From NCBI GenBank assembly GCA_900767645.1, contig CAAFZY010000029.1, positions 1-48,622 of the forward strand: 48,622 nucleotides of DNA, written 5' to 3'. The notes beneath the pieces were generated by a model. It was not told the origin of the DNA. It searched no databases and was given only the letters and a program-made list of their open reading frames with translations. The translations under genes and the position numbers were made by a program. Origin of the DNA: Alphaproteobacteria bacterium (GTDB taxonomy: Bacteria; Pseudomonadota; Alphaproteobacteria; RF32; CAG-239). The first letter of the stretch is position 1; the number at the start of each line of letters is the position of its first letter. This document shows positions 1-7,719 of this stretch, piece after piece.

Positions 1-110
1 GAGTTATATACTTTTATCTCATCTCTTCTGCTCATTTTAACCTCACCCTTTGGTTTATTTTGTGTCCTTTATACATCATATTCCCCATTTTGTCAAAACT
101 TTTCAAAAAC

Positions 111-194
111 ACAACTTATACACAGCACGGACTCGTAAATATTGCAAAAAAAAAACGCGAGCTAAAATCTTTTCAAATTAATCTTTTTGAGGAG
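111..194 (+). promoter_or_regulatory. Pilin-cassette leader, copy A
   Basis: Non-coding block found almost unchanged before six prepilin genes in this window. In order it holds a perfect DnaA-box consensus TTATACACA (116-124), the string ACTCGTAAATATTGC, a run of ten A, CGCGAGC, TAAAAT and the ribosome binding site GAGGAG (189-194). A sigma70-type promoter is plausible: -35 TTGCAA (142-147), 15-nt A-rich spacer, -10 TAAAAT (163-168). The tRNA-Lys promoter near 28983 has the same TTGCAA plus A-tract design, which supports the reading. DnaA binding is inferred from the consensus only. Confidence 0.75.
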
Positions 195-204
195 ATTTTT
201 ACTC

Positions 205-822
205 ATGAATACACAATCTGGTCGGTCTATGGTAGAAATGCTCGGCGTACTAGCAATCATTGGAGTGCTTTCCGTCGGGGCAATTGCCGGTTATTCTAAA
301 GCAATGATGAAATATAAGCTTAACAAACAGGCGGAACAAATCGGCTCTATTTTAGATTATGTAAACATTCATTTAGACGAGTTTAAACGCTCAAAAACAA
401 ATATCTCCGCCAATATGATTCCTTTACTTAAAAAACTAAATGTTATTCCGCAAGAAATGATACGAAAAAATACGTCTTCCCAAATTTACGATATTTTCGG
501 AACTGCTATTGATTTACAAAACTATACAGTTGACAATGTTAAGTATTACTTTGAGTTCAGATTGTTTATAAATAAGGGGCAAAAAGAATCATGCATGAAT
601 TTGTTTACCATCGCCAAAGCCAAAAAAGAGCAACTTTGGCGAACCAAGTTTGAAACCGTTAAAGGAGAAGCTGCCGGCGAGGCTAATTCGGCTTGGGGAG
701 ATAGTTATTGCACATCTGGCACAAAATGCCTTAAAGATTTAACCGTTGCGGAAATGGAAGACTTCTGTAACGTTTGTGAAGATAAAGACAGTTGTTCTTT
801 TTACTATCAGATGAAGTTATAA
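205..822 (+). CDS. Type IV prepilin-like protein, family copy A
   Basis: 205-residue prepilin-like protein. The short leader MNTQSG ends in Gly(-1); the mature part starts RSMVE with Glu at +5, followed by a hydrophobic helix (about residues 9-30), the prepilin peptidase and assembly signature. Arg at +1 is unusual, since Phe or Met is common. The ATG at 205 is chosen over an in-frame TTG at 187 because GAGGAG lies 10 nt before it. The C-terminal domain has C-M-N near residue 133 and ends with a C-x2-C-x5-C motif (FCNVCEDKDSC). It is closest to the copy at 6500. Likely exported and inserted in a pilus or pseudopilus; the role is not known. Confidence 0.85.
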   Translation: MNTQSGRSMVEMLGVLAIIGVLSVGAIAGYSKAMMKYKLNKQAEQIGSILDYVNIHLDEFKRSKTNISANMIPLLKKLNVIPQEMIRKNTSSQIYDIFGTAIDLQNYTVDNVKYYFEFRLFINKGQKESCMNLFTIAKAKKEQLWRTKFETVKGEAAGEANSAWGDSYCTSGTKCLKDLTVAEMEDFCNVCEDKDSCSFYYQMKL

Positions 823-851
823 TTGCTATTTTACTTGCTCTATTTACCTTT

Positions 852-884
852 AAAAAATCCACCGGCATACGTCGGTGGATTTTT
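852..884. terminator. Bidirectional terminator between pilin A and yacG
   Basis: AATCCACCG and CGGTGGATT form a stem flanked by A and T runs, so it can end transcription of the plus-strand pilin gene and of the minus-strand operon ending in yacG. Confidence 0.8.
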
Positions 885-885
885 A

Positions 886-1089
886 TTATTCTTCATCTTC
901 TTGATGTTTATTAAGCTCTTGCTCAAGCTCTTCATAATCTTGCTCGTCAAGCTCGCTTGCCGGCACGCTGTAACTGCCGTTGAACCAACGCCCTAAATCA
1001 ATATCGGCGCAATGCTTGGAGCAAAACGGACGATATTTTTCATCTGACGTTTCTTGTCCGCAAATAGGGCATTTATGAGGTTTAACCAT
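886..1089 (-). CDS. yacG: DNA gyrase inhibitor YacG
   Basis: 67-residue zinc protein with C7-x2-C10 and C23-x3-C27, followed by DLGRWFNGSYSVP, the YacG signature. In E. coli YacG binds GyrB and blocks DNA binding by gyrase. The acidic C-terminal tail is usual for short family members. Its ATG overlaps the stop of the RNase gene upstream (TAATG), so translation is probably coupled; it is the last gene of the dksA-maf-rng-yacG run. Confidence 0.9.
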   Translation of the reverse strand: MVKPHKCPICGQETSDEKYRPFCSKHCADIDLGRWFNGSYSVPASELDEQDYEELEQELNKHQEDEE

Positions 1090-2255
1090 TACTTTTCAAC
1101 CCTGCCCGTGCCTTCGCAAGTAGGGCATTCTTCCGTATAAACATCAAGCAATGACGGACGACGACGCTGACGAACAACCTCAACATTGCCTCCGCGGCTT
1201 AAACCCAAAACACGCGCGCGGCACGGGTCATCGGCAAGCTCTGACTGCAAAATGTCGATTACCGACTTCATAAACCGATATTCGGACGAGCCTGCAAAAT
1301 CAATTACAATTTTACCGGAAAGATTTTTCAGGCGAATCTGGCGGGCAATTTCAACCGCAGCCTCATCATTTAAGCGCGAAACCTCGCTACCGGCTTTTAA
1401 ATCGCCGCTATCAACATCAATGGCAACACAAGCGCGAGTTTCCTGAATATGGATTCGGCCGCCGCTCGGCAATGCCACACTACGGCTTAAAGCCTCAATA
1501 ATCTGGTCTTCAAGCCCGTATTCGGCAAACGGTTTGGCAACATATTTTACCATATCCGGCGCGGTAACGGCTTCAAGCTCATGTTCAAGATTATGATTAT
1601 TAACCACCACAGTCTGCAAAGTGTCTTTGTAGCGACGCATATATTCAAACAGCGGATTTTCGCGCACATAAAGCAGCGCCGGCGCCGACGCGCTACGGGC
1701 TTTTACGCGGATATTATCATAAATATTGCGCAGTTTAACCATTTCTTCAAGCACATCTTCAACCGGAAAATCAACTGCCGCGGTGCGTATTGCCCAGCCT
1801 TCCTGACCGGTAATATTTTCCCATACGGCGGAGCGGTAGGTTTTAGCTAAATCTTTATCTTCAATTTTAGAAGAAACATCAACCCCCATATAAAACGGGC
1901 GATAAACCACAGTGGTGCCTACAATTTGAATATTGCGCGAAACTTTAGCTCCTTTTTCGGCGCGTTTTTCCTGCACAACCTGAACAACAACGCTCTGCCC
2001 TTCATTCATATTAACTTCTTTGAGGTCATTTTCATAGGCGTTCATAAAGGCTTCTTCACCATCGCCGATATCAACCAAAAAGCCGGTATGACCATTGGCC
2101 AGTTCCAATTTATGAGTAATTTTACCAAGGTAAACATTGCCCTCGCCGGCGCGGTTTTCATTATAGATGTCAACTTCAACCATTTTGCCGCCGTCTAAAG
2201 CCGCAAGGCGGGCTTCATCACCGTTTTTTTCATAAACTAAAGTATCTGCTTTCAT
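1089..2255 (-). CDS. rng: Ribonuclease E/G family endoribonuclease
   Basis: 388-residue RNase E/G catalytic unit. It has an S1 domain (about residues 38-115), the active-site motifs AIDVDSG and VIDFAG with the metal-binding Asp residues, and a C-terminal CPTCEGTG, the Zn-link region. It acts on rRNA and mRNA 5' ends. It is shorter than E. coli RNase G (489) and has no RNase E-type degradosome scaffold. The N-terminal ATG overlaps the stop of maf (ATGA). The neighbours yacG and maf match the usual alphaproteobacterial cluster. Confidence 0.88.
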   Translation of the reverse strand: MKADTLVYEKNGDEARLAALDGGKMVEVDIYNENRAGEGNVYLGKITHKLELANGHTGFLVDIGDGEEAFMNAYENDLKEVNMNEGQSVVVQVVQEKRAEKGAKVSRNIQIVGTTVVYRPFYMGVDVSSKIEDKDLAKTYRSAVWENITGQEGWAIRTAAVDFPVEDVLEEMVKLRNIYDNIRVKARSASAPALLYVRENPLFEYMRRYKDTLQTVVVNNHNLEHELEAVTAPDMVKYVAKPFAEYGLEDQIIEALSRSVALPSGGRIHIQETRACVAIDVDSGDLKAGSEVSRLNDEAAVEIARQIRLKNLSGKIVIDFAGSSEYRFMKSVIDILQSELADDPCRARVLGLSRGGNVEVVRQRRRPSLLDVYTEECPTCEGTGRVEK

Positions 2256-2824
2256 TTGATTCCAGCTCCTGTTAATAAATTTTTGGTTTCGTATAAAGGT
2301 AAACCGACTACCCCTGAATATGAACCGACCATATTTTTTACAAATCCGGCCAATTCACCCTCTATTTTATAACCGCAAACGCCGACCCATTCTTTGCCGG
2401 CGACATAATTTTTAATTTCTTCTTCAGATAATTTTTTCATGCTGATACGAGTAGTAACGCAACGGCTGCTTATTTTGCCGTTTTTATCAATTAAGCAAAC
2501 CGCGCTGATAACCTTGTGATTGCGTCCTGATAAAAGGCGCATAACAGCCTCTTGTTCTTCAGGCGTTTTAGACTTATGTATTACCCGTAAACCGGCCGTA
2601 ATAATAGTATCGCTCGCCAAAACATTTTCATTGGGATTATCAGATGCCACTTTTTTAGCTTTTTCAAGCGCCATGCGGCGCACGTAAGGCAACGGGCGCT
2701 CGTATTTTTGACAACTTTCATCAATATCTGCCGGAATGATTTTTTTCGGCGTATATCCGATTTGCTCAAGCAATCGGCGACGTTGCGGTGACCCTGAAGC
2801 TAAAATAAAATCTTTTGTCTGCAT
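2252..2824 (-). CDS. maf: Maf-like nucleoside triphosphate pyrophosphatase
   Basis: 190-residue Maf/HAM1-fold protein. It begins FILASGSPQRRRLLEQIG, the Maf P-loop-like signature, and has LASDTII and GKEWVGVCGYKIEG motifs. The family hydrolyses non-canonical or modified nucleotides (dTTP/UTP or m7GTP type) to monophosphates; the subclass was not resolved. It overlaps rng by 4 nt and follows dksA after 3 nt, so it is probably one transcript. Confidence 0.9.
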   Translation of the reverse strand: MQTKDFILASGSPQRRRLLEQIGYTPKKIIPADIDESCQKYERPLPYVRRMALEKAKKVASDNPNENVLASDTIITAGLRVIHKSKTPEEQEAVMRLLSGRNHKVISAVCLIDKNGKISSRCVTTRISMKKLSEEEIKNYVAGKEWVGVCGYKIEGELAGFVKNMVGSYSGVVGLPLYETKNLLTGAGIK

Positions 2825-2827
2825 GGT

Positions 2828-3253
2828 TTAAGCTTCGTCGTCGTAAGTTTTTTCCATTCTTTCGTGGCGTTCCTGCGCTTCAATTGAAAGAGTTGCAATC
2901 GGGCGAGCCTCAAGCCGGTCTAAGCCAATCGGCTCGCCGGTTTCTTCGCAGTAGCCGTAAGTGCCGTCTTCAATGCGGTCAAGCGCTTCATCAATTTTAG
3001 AAATCAGTTTACGGGCGCGGTCTTTGGTACGCAAATCAAGCGATTTATCTGCTTCTAATGAGGCGCGGTCAATTTCATCAGGCTGATTTAATCCACCCTG
3101 ACGCAAGTCGTCTAACGTGTCTTGCGATTGCTCAACCAAAGACTTTTTCCATGCCAATAATTTTTGGCGGAAATATTCAAGCTGCATATCGTTCATATAG
3201 TCTTCATCTGCTGACGGTTTGTAATCCGGCGGAAGAATGATTGTGCTTACCAT
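2828..3253 (-). CDS. dksA: DksA/TraR family RNA polymerase-binding factor
   Basis: 141-residue DksA-like protein with a coiled-coil N-terminal half and the globular motif YGYCEETGEPIGLDRLEARP. DksA works with ppGpp at the RNA polymerase secondary channel. Only one of the four classical zinc cysteines is left (CEET, then ATLSIEAQ in place of the second CxxC), as is common in alphaproteobacterial DksA. A good ribosome binding site (AGAGGAG) precedes the ATG. First gene of the dksA-maf-rng-yacG run. Confidence 0.88.
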   Translation of the reverse strand: MVSTIILPPDYKPSADEDYMNDMQLEYFRQKLLAWKKSLVEQSQDTLDDLRQGGLNQPDEIDRASLEADKSLDLRTKDRARKLISKIDEALDRIEDGTYGYCEETGEPIGLDRLEARPIATLSIEAQERHERMEKTYDDEA

Positions 3254-3342
3254 AATAAAACTCCTCTGTTAAAATATTTAATGCTCAAAAATTAGCAATT
3301 CATTTTAATAACTTCAAGTAAATTTGTGCAATTAACAACAAA

Positions 3343-3903
3343 CTAATTAAAATACCATATCATTTTATTGTCATCTGCTTTAGAGCAACCTGCCAAAACA
3401 TCAGATGCCACTGCCGGCAAATTATAGTTAGGGTCGCTTATGGAGTTTGAAAATTTCCAACCCCATGTTTTGCTATTGATTTTCATGGCGTCTAAATCAG
3501 AGCCGTCATTTACCAACCAAACTCTTAAACCAAGTTCCATGCAAACATCGCGCGGAATGTCATCAAACTCAATAAAATAAGTGCTGCCTTTGTCATCGCC
3601 GCTGCCGATTTTAAAATCACTGCTGAAAGCATGCTTACCGTTTCTTAATTCAAACGGAATAATTTTTTCTTTTACCAATGTTTGCAATTTAACATCTTTA
3701 TAATTTTCAGCCGCGACATAGCGTTGACTGATAACCTTTTTTAAATCAGACAATTCTTGATTGATGCGGCTTACCCGATATTTATAATATCCTCTGCTTA
3801 CCGCCGCCGCCACAGAAACCGAAATCATAATCAAAACACTGATATAGCCGATGGCTTCTATCATGGAACGTCCGCTTTGGTTCGATTTTGACAATTTTAA
3901 CAT
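3343..3903 (-). CDS. Divergent prepilin-like protein
   Basis: 186-residue relative of the window's prepilin family. Leader MLKLSKSNQSG, then RSMIE with Glu at +5 and a hydrophobic helix (ISVLIMISVSVAAAV). The start at 3903 is chosen because GGAGG (3909-3913) sits just upstream; a longer frame reaches 3957. It differs from the six cassette copies: GYISVL replaces GVLAII, and the C-terminal C-x2-C-x5-C motif is missing, with only two Cys (about residues 120 and 174). IIPFEL recalls the IPxEM motif of the cassette copies. Function unknown. Confidence 0.75.
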   Translation of the reverse strand: MLKLSKSNQSGRSMIEAIGYISVLIMISVSVAAAVSRGYYKYRVSRINQELSDLKKVISQRYVAAENYKDVKLQTLVKEKIIPFELRNGKHAFSSDFKIGSGDDKGSTYFIEFDDIPRDVCMELGLRVWLVNDGSDLDAMKINSKTWGWKFSNSISDPNYNLPAVASDVLAGCSKADDNKMIWYFN

Positions 3904-3942
3904 TTTGTCCTCCAACTTTATTGGGCATAATATATCACAAAA

Positions 3943-3970
3943 ATTGTACCTGCTCAAAATATTTTTGCAA
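3943..3970 (-). promoter_or_regulatory. Promoter of the divergent prepilin gene
   Basis: On the minus strand GTAAATATTGCAAAAA, the core of the pilin-cassette leader, supplies -35 TTGCAA (3965-3970). A 16-nt spacer leads to -10 TACAAT (3943-3948). The DnaA-box part of the leader is absent here. Confidence 0.65.
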
Positions 3971-4042
3971 TATTTACTTTATTTTTTAATTATTGCCATT
4001 ATTATGGAAAAAGGTTATAAATCAATTAAGGATTACACCGCT

Positions 4043-4594
4043 ATGAAAAATTTATCTGCTTTTATTATACTTGCCGCCGCGCTCGCTCCGGCAACCCTTA
4101 AAGCCGAAACTCCGGCATATGTTCCGTACATCGGACTTGATTATGCTTATGTTTCAGCAAAAGCAAGCCGCGTTAAGCCGCATTATAATGCCGCACAATT
4201 TAATATCGGCACCAAATATAACCCCTATTTCGGAACTGAATTGTTTTATCAGCAAAGCGCTTCTGACAGCAAAAAAATTGCGGACGGCAAATATAAAAGC
4301 TCATACCGCGCCTACGGCTTAGACGCAAACGCTTATCTGCCGCTCGGTTGCTACCGAACAACCGAACTTTTTGCCAATGTCGGAATCGGCGAATATGTAT
4401 TCAAGCAAAAATTTGCTCCGATAAAACACAAAAACAACGGCGCTGTCGGTTACAGAATCGGCGGCGGAATTATGTATAACTTAACCGACAACGTTAGTTT
4501 CAGACTTGGCGCCCGTTATGTCGGACTTGACCGCATCAGTAATTTAGACCATATGACGGAATATTTTGCCGGATTGCGCTATTATTTTTTATAA
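4043..4594 (+). CDS. Outer-membrane beta-barrel protein
   Basis: 183-residue protein with a signal peptide (MKNLSAFIILAAALAPATLKA, cut before ETPAY), then alternating strands ending LRYYFL with a C-terminal aromatic-rich strand, as in small OmpA-like or Omp25-like barrels. YIGLDYAYVSA and YRIGGGIMYNLTDNVSFRLGARYVGL are typical barrel repeats. The ATG at 4043 is preceded by AAGGA; longer in-frame extensions lack a ribosome site. No periplasmic peptidoglycan-binding domain. The next gene starts 25 nt downstream. Confidence 0.7.
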   Translation: MKNLSAFIILAAALAPATLKAETPAYVPYIGLDYAYVSAKASRVKPHYNAAQFNIGTKYNPYFGTELFYQQSASDSKKIADGKYKSSYRAYGLDANAYLPLGCYRTTELFANVGIGEYVFKQKFAPIKHKNNGAVGYRIGGGIMYNLTDNVSFRLGARYVGLDRISNLDHMTEYFAGLRYYFL

Positions 4595-4619
4595 ACTTAC
4601 TTCTAAAAGGATTTTTACC

Positions 4620-5108
4620 ATGCTTAAAAAAATATTTGCTTTGACTATCACCGTTATTTGTATTTTAGCCGGATATTACTGGTTTACCATTATGGTTTCA
4701 GGAACATCCGCAACCTTAAAGCCGGTTACGCCGTCTGTTACATCTTTTGAAGATAAAGTGTATACTTATAATCCCGAAAATTTACCGCAAAATTGCAATA
4801 TTAACAGCACAATGGTATGCGCAGTTGAATTTGCGGTTAAATGCACCATTAATCCCGATTTTGCCGGTTGCCGCCAATCTAAACTGCCCAAGTTCATTTT
4901 TATGGAAGACCCGTCTTTGGAACGTCCTACCGAAATGAGCTTTAAAATCAGCAAAATCAAGCCGATTTCAACTGATTTGGTTGAAATTTACACCGAAAGC
5001 ACCTGCAACGGTAACTGGTTCGGATTGTGTCAGGGTAATATTATTTACATTGTTGTTCCGACTGAAAATGCATGGCGGGTTAAAGACATATACGCCGTTG
5101 AGCAATAA
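4620..5108 (+). CDS. Hypothetical membrane-anchored or secreted protein
   Basis: 162 residues. An N-terminal hydrophobic segment (about residues 4-26) is a signal anchor or uncleaved signal. The remainder has several Cys (QNCN, VCAVEF, KCTI, GCRQ, STCNG, LCQG) that suggest disulfides outside the cytoplasm. No family recognised. It follows the barrel gene after 25 nt, with AAAAGG as ribosome site, so it is probably co-transcribed. Confidence 0.6.
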   Translation: MLKKIFALTITVICILAGYYWFTIMVSGTSATLKPVTPSVTSFEDKVYTYNPENLPQNCNINSTMVCAVEFAVKCTINPDFAGCRQSKLPKFIFMEDPSLERPTEMSFKISKIKPISTDLVEIYTESTCNGNWFGLCQGNIIYIVVPTENAWRVKDIYAVEQ

Positions 5109-5126
5109 CATCAGGCAGTATATATG

Positions 5127-5156
5127 AAAAAGGCTCTTTTAAAGTAAAGAGCCTTT
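5127..5156. terminator. Bidirectional terminator
   Basis: AAAAGGCTCTTT and AAAGAGCCTTTT form a stem between the convergent genes ending at 5108 (+) and 5161 (-), with A and T runs on both sides. Confidence 0.85.
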
Positions 5157-5160
5157 TGTT

Positions 5161-6333
5161 TTATGATTTGATGCGTTCTAAAATTAAATCAGCCGCCGCC
5201 ATACCTGAAGATATGGCTTCAACAATGGTGGAGCCGCCGGTTTTACAGTCACCTGCATAAATAATACGCTCATCTTCAATTTTAGAATCGGCGCGGCTTC
5301 CGATAGCTTTAATCACTAATGAAAATCCGGTTAATTTAAGCGCTGAATTTTCAAGCGGCATAAGTTTGCCGTCATGGAAGCGGTTTTTGTGCACATAAAG
5401 CGTAAATTTATCAGAATCGGGCTCGATTTTATCCGGACCGGTCATCGGCGATATATCTATTTCACGCTCTAACAGTTCAAGATGTTCGGCTTTGGAAATG
5501 CGCATATCGGCTATGCGGCGACGCACAAACATTTCAACTTCGGCAGCACCGCCGGCTTTGGCTGTAAACGCGCAATCCGCCGCCACATTGCCACCGCCGA
5601 TAACCGCAACTTTGCCGGTTGTTGCATATTGCTGAGGATTGCTTAAATACTCCATATATGAAACGGCATATTCCTCACCATCAATACCCAAATTAACCAA
5701 ATTAGGCTCGCCGGAAGCAACTATAACCCAATCAAATTCAGACTTTAGAGCCAGCACATCGGTAACTTTATGGTTAAGTTTAAGCTCTACCAAATCAGGA
5801 TTAAAAATATATGACCAGTCTTTTTCAATCACCTCATGAGGTAAACGCTCATCAGGTATCAGATTAAGCGCCCCGCCGATTTGATGCCGCCCTTCAAACA
5901 GCACCACCTTGCAACCGGATTTTGCCAACACCGAGCTTGCCGCCAATCCGGCAGGTCCTGCGCCGATAACCGCAACTTTAACACCGTTGGGGGTAACATG
6001 AGCGAAACTTTCTTTTTCACGGCGATAATTTTCTAAAATAGTGGCTTGCACTTTAGGAATATTAACCGCAAAATCAATACGATTGCGAATACATGCCTTC
6101 ATGCAAAACTTATCAGGACAAATCAGTCCGCAGGTTTGCCCAAGCGGATTGTTGCGTAAAATGGTTTTTACGGCTCCGTCAAAATCACCTTCTTTGGCGT
6201 GATTGATAAATTCTTGCGGGCTGCAATTTACCGGACAAGCGTGCATGCATGGTTGAGTTTTGCAGTTAAGACAGCGGTCAAGCTCTGCTTTTAACTGCGC
6301 TTTATTCAAATATAGAGGTTTCTTTTCAGCCAT
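5161..6333 (-). CDS. FAD/NAD(P) oxidoreductase, GltD-like with N-terminal Fe-S domain
   Basis: 390-residue relative of glutamate synthase small subunit and dihydropyrimidine dehydrogenase domains. The N-terminal alpha-helical Fe-S domain has C-L-N-C-K-T-Q-P-C-M-H-A-C and a second Cys group (TCGLICPDKFCMKAC). Next come the FAD motif VAVIGAGPAGLAA and a second nucleotide-binding motif VAVIGGGNVAAD; GDCKTGGSTIVEAI closes the FAD fold. It probably transfers electrons from NAD(P)H to a partner. No GltB-like large subunit is nearby, so the true substrate is open. Confidence 0.8.
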   Translation of the reverse strand: MAEKKPLYLNKAQLKAELDRCLNCKTQPCMHACPVNCSPQEFINHAKEGDFDGAVKTILRNNPLGQTCGLICPDKFCMKACIRNRIDFAVNIPKVQATILENYRREKESFAHVTPNGVKVAVIGAGPAGLAASSVLAKSGCKVVLFEGRHQIGGALNLIPDERLPHEVIEKDWSYIFNPDLVELKLNHKVTDVLALKSEFDWVIVASGEPNLVNLGIDGEEYAVSYMEYLSNPQQYATTGKVAVIGGGNVAADCAFTAKAGGAAEVEMFVRRRIADMRISKAEHLELLEREIDISPMTGPDKIEPDSDKFTLYVHKNRFHDGKLMPLENSALKLTGFSLVIKAIGSRADSKIEDERIIYAGDCKTGGSTIVEAISSGMAAADLILERIKS

Positions 6334-6408
6334 TTTTCGTTCCTTTGATTCAGGTTATAAAAAAATGCCGAACCTGTCAATAAAACAAATATGAGCTGTG
6401 CAATACCT

Positions 6409-6493
6409 ACAACTTATACACAGCGTTGACTCGTAAATATTGCAAAAAAAAAACGCGGAGTAAAATCTTCTCAAAACTAACTTTTTGAGAGGA
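6409..6493 (+). promoter_or_regulatory. Pilin-cassette leader, copy B
   Basis: Same block as at 111: DnaA-box consensus TTATACACA (6414-6422), ACTCGTAAATATTGC, ten A, then CGCGGAG in place of CGCGAGC, TAAAAT, and ribosome site AGAGGA (6488-6493). It lies in the 166-bp gap between the divergent oxidoreductase and the prepilin gene. Confidence 0.75.
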
Positions 6494-6499
6494 TTTTTA

Positions 6500-7120
6500 A
6501 TGATGAAATCAGAAAATGGACGTTCAATGGTCGAGATGCTCGGCGTTCTGGCGATAATCGGTGTCTTGTCAGTCGGGGCGATTGCCGGCTACTCAAAGGC
6601 GATGATGAAGTACAAGCTCAATAAGCAAGCAGAACAAATCGGCTCTATATTGGACTACGTTAATATTTATCTGAGCGACCTAAAGCGTACAAAATCTGAT
6701 ACCGGCGAGTATTTAGCACCTTTATTTATCAAATTGGGTATTATTCCCCAAGAAATGATACGAAAAAATATTGCCAACATAATCTATGACGTGTTCGGCA
6801 ATGAAATAATTTTACATAATTATCGCACCTCTGGCGGAACTTATATATTTGAATTTGTATTATACCTTAACAAGGGACAAAAAGAATCATGTATGAATGT
6901 GTTTAATATCGCCAAAGCTAAAAAGGAGCAATTATACAGAACAAAGTTTGAAACGCACAAAGGAGATGAAAGCGCTATGCTTAACATAGTTTACGGTGAC
7001 AATTATTGCTCGCCCAATCGCAAGTGTCTTAAAGATTTTGCTCTTGCTGAAATGGAAAATTATTGCAATATTTGTGAAGATAAAGACTCATGCATGTTTT
7101 ATTATCAGCTGTATCTTTGA
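6500..7120 (+). CDS. Type IV prepilin-like protein, family copy B
   Basis: 206 residues: leader MMKSENG, then RSMVEMLGVLAIIG with Glu +5. The start is 6500 or the ATG at 6503, both within range of AGAGGA; an in-frame TTG at 6485 lies inside the ribosome site. Most like copy A along its whole length: AEQIGSILDYVNI, IPQEMIRKN, KGQKESCMN, and C-x2-C-x5-C as YCNICEDKDSC. The region between these motifs differs, so this is an older duplicate under constraint at the ends. No terminator-like stem was identified in the next 187 bp. Confidence 0.85.
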   Translation: MMKSENGRSMVEMLGVLAIIGVLSVGAIAGYSKAMMKYKLNKQAEQIGSILDYVNIYLSDLKRTKSDTGEYLAPLFIKLGIIPQEMIRKNIANIIYDVFGNEIILHNYRTSGGTYIFEFVLYLNKGQKESCMNVFNIAKAKKEQLYRTKFETHKGDESAMLNIVYGDNYCSPNRKCLKDFALAEMENYCNICEDKDSCMFYYQLYL

Positions 7121-7307
7121 TTTTAAAACATATTTATTATAATAATGAACGTTACCGGTGGAACTTAAACAAAATGACACCGGCAGAGCGCCGATGCCAT
7201 TTGTCAGAAGCTTCCTCATGAACCGCCTCGGGACCTTTTTTACTTGTCCAACTTTTAGGGACTGTTCACACACCCACCTTTTTATTACACGAATAGTACC
7301 TTGTTTT

Positions 7308-7709
7308 CTATTCTTCTCCTTCCGGTTCTGAAGGTTTTTGCAAGTCGCGAGCTACTTTCGGATCATGCAACAGGCGCTCAATTTTATCAACTTCCATAAA
7401 AGTATCGTCAACTCTGAAATTAAGCTCCGGCGTGTAACGCAACTGCAGCTTGGCGGCAATCTGCTTTTTGAAAATCCAAGCTTCTGCTTTCAGCATTTCA
7501 ACCACTTGTCCCAAATTTTGACCGTTCAAGGTCATAATGTAAGCGGTTGCATACTTCAAATCAGGCGAAACACGAACTTCTGTTACCGTAATAAAAGCAT
7601 CATTAAGTTCCGGAGCGCGAACCTCACCGCGCTCCAAAACCGACATTATCACCTTTTTAATCTCTTGCCCGACGCGCAGTTGGCGTTGCGATTGTTCTTT
7701 AACTGCCAT
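7308..7709 (-). CDS. rbfA: Ribosome-binding factor A
   Basis: 133-residue KH-fold protein starting MAVKEQSQRQLRVGQEIKK, with VTEVRVSPDLKYATAYI and the C-terminal LRYTPELNFRVDDTF typical of RbfA, needed for 16S 5' end maturation of the 30S subunit. The ATG at 7709 follows AAGGAG; the longer frame to 7796 lies inside infB. Its start is 10 nt after the infB stop, making it the last gene of the rimP-nusA-ylxR-infB-rbfA operon. Confidence 0.92.
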   Translation of the reverse strand: MAVKEQSQRQLRVGQEIKKVIMSVLERGEVRAPELNDAFITVTEVRVSPDLKYATAYIMTLNGQNLGQVVEMLKAEAWIFKKQIAAKLQLRYTPELNFRVDDTFMEVDKIERLLHDPKVARDLQKPSEPEGEE

Positions 7710-7719
7710 TTTCAACTCC

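Noticed and set aside
60..299. 79-codon plus-strand frame over the first pilin leader and start
   Set aside because: It runs through the leader and pilin N-terminus in another frame, without signal or ribosome site; a shadow frame.
7121..7307. Small gene between pilin B and rbfA
   Set aside because: The minus-strand 61-codon frame overlaps the pilin end and shows no ribosome site or recognisable content.
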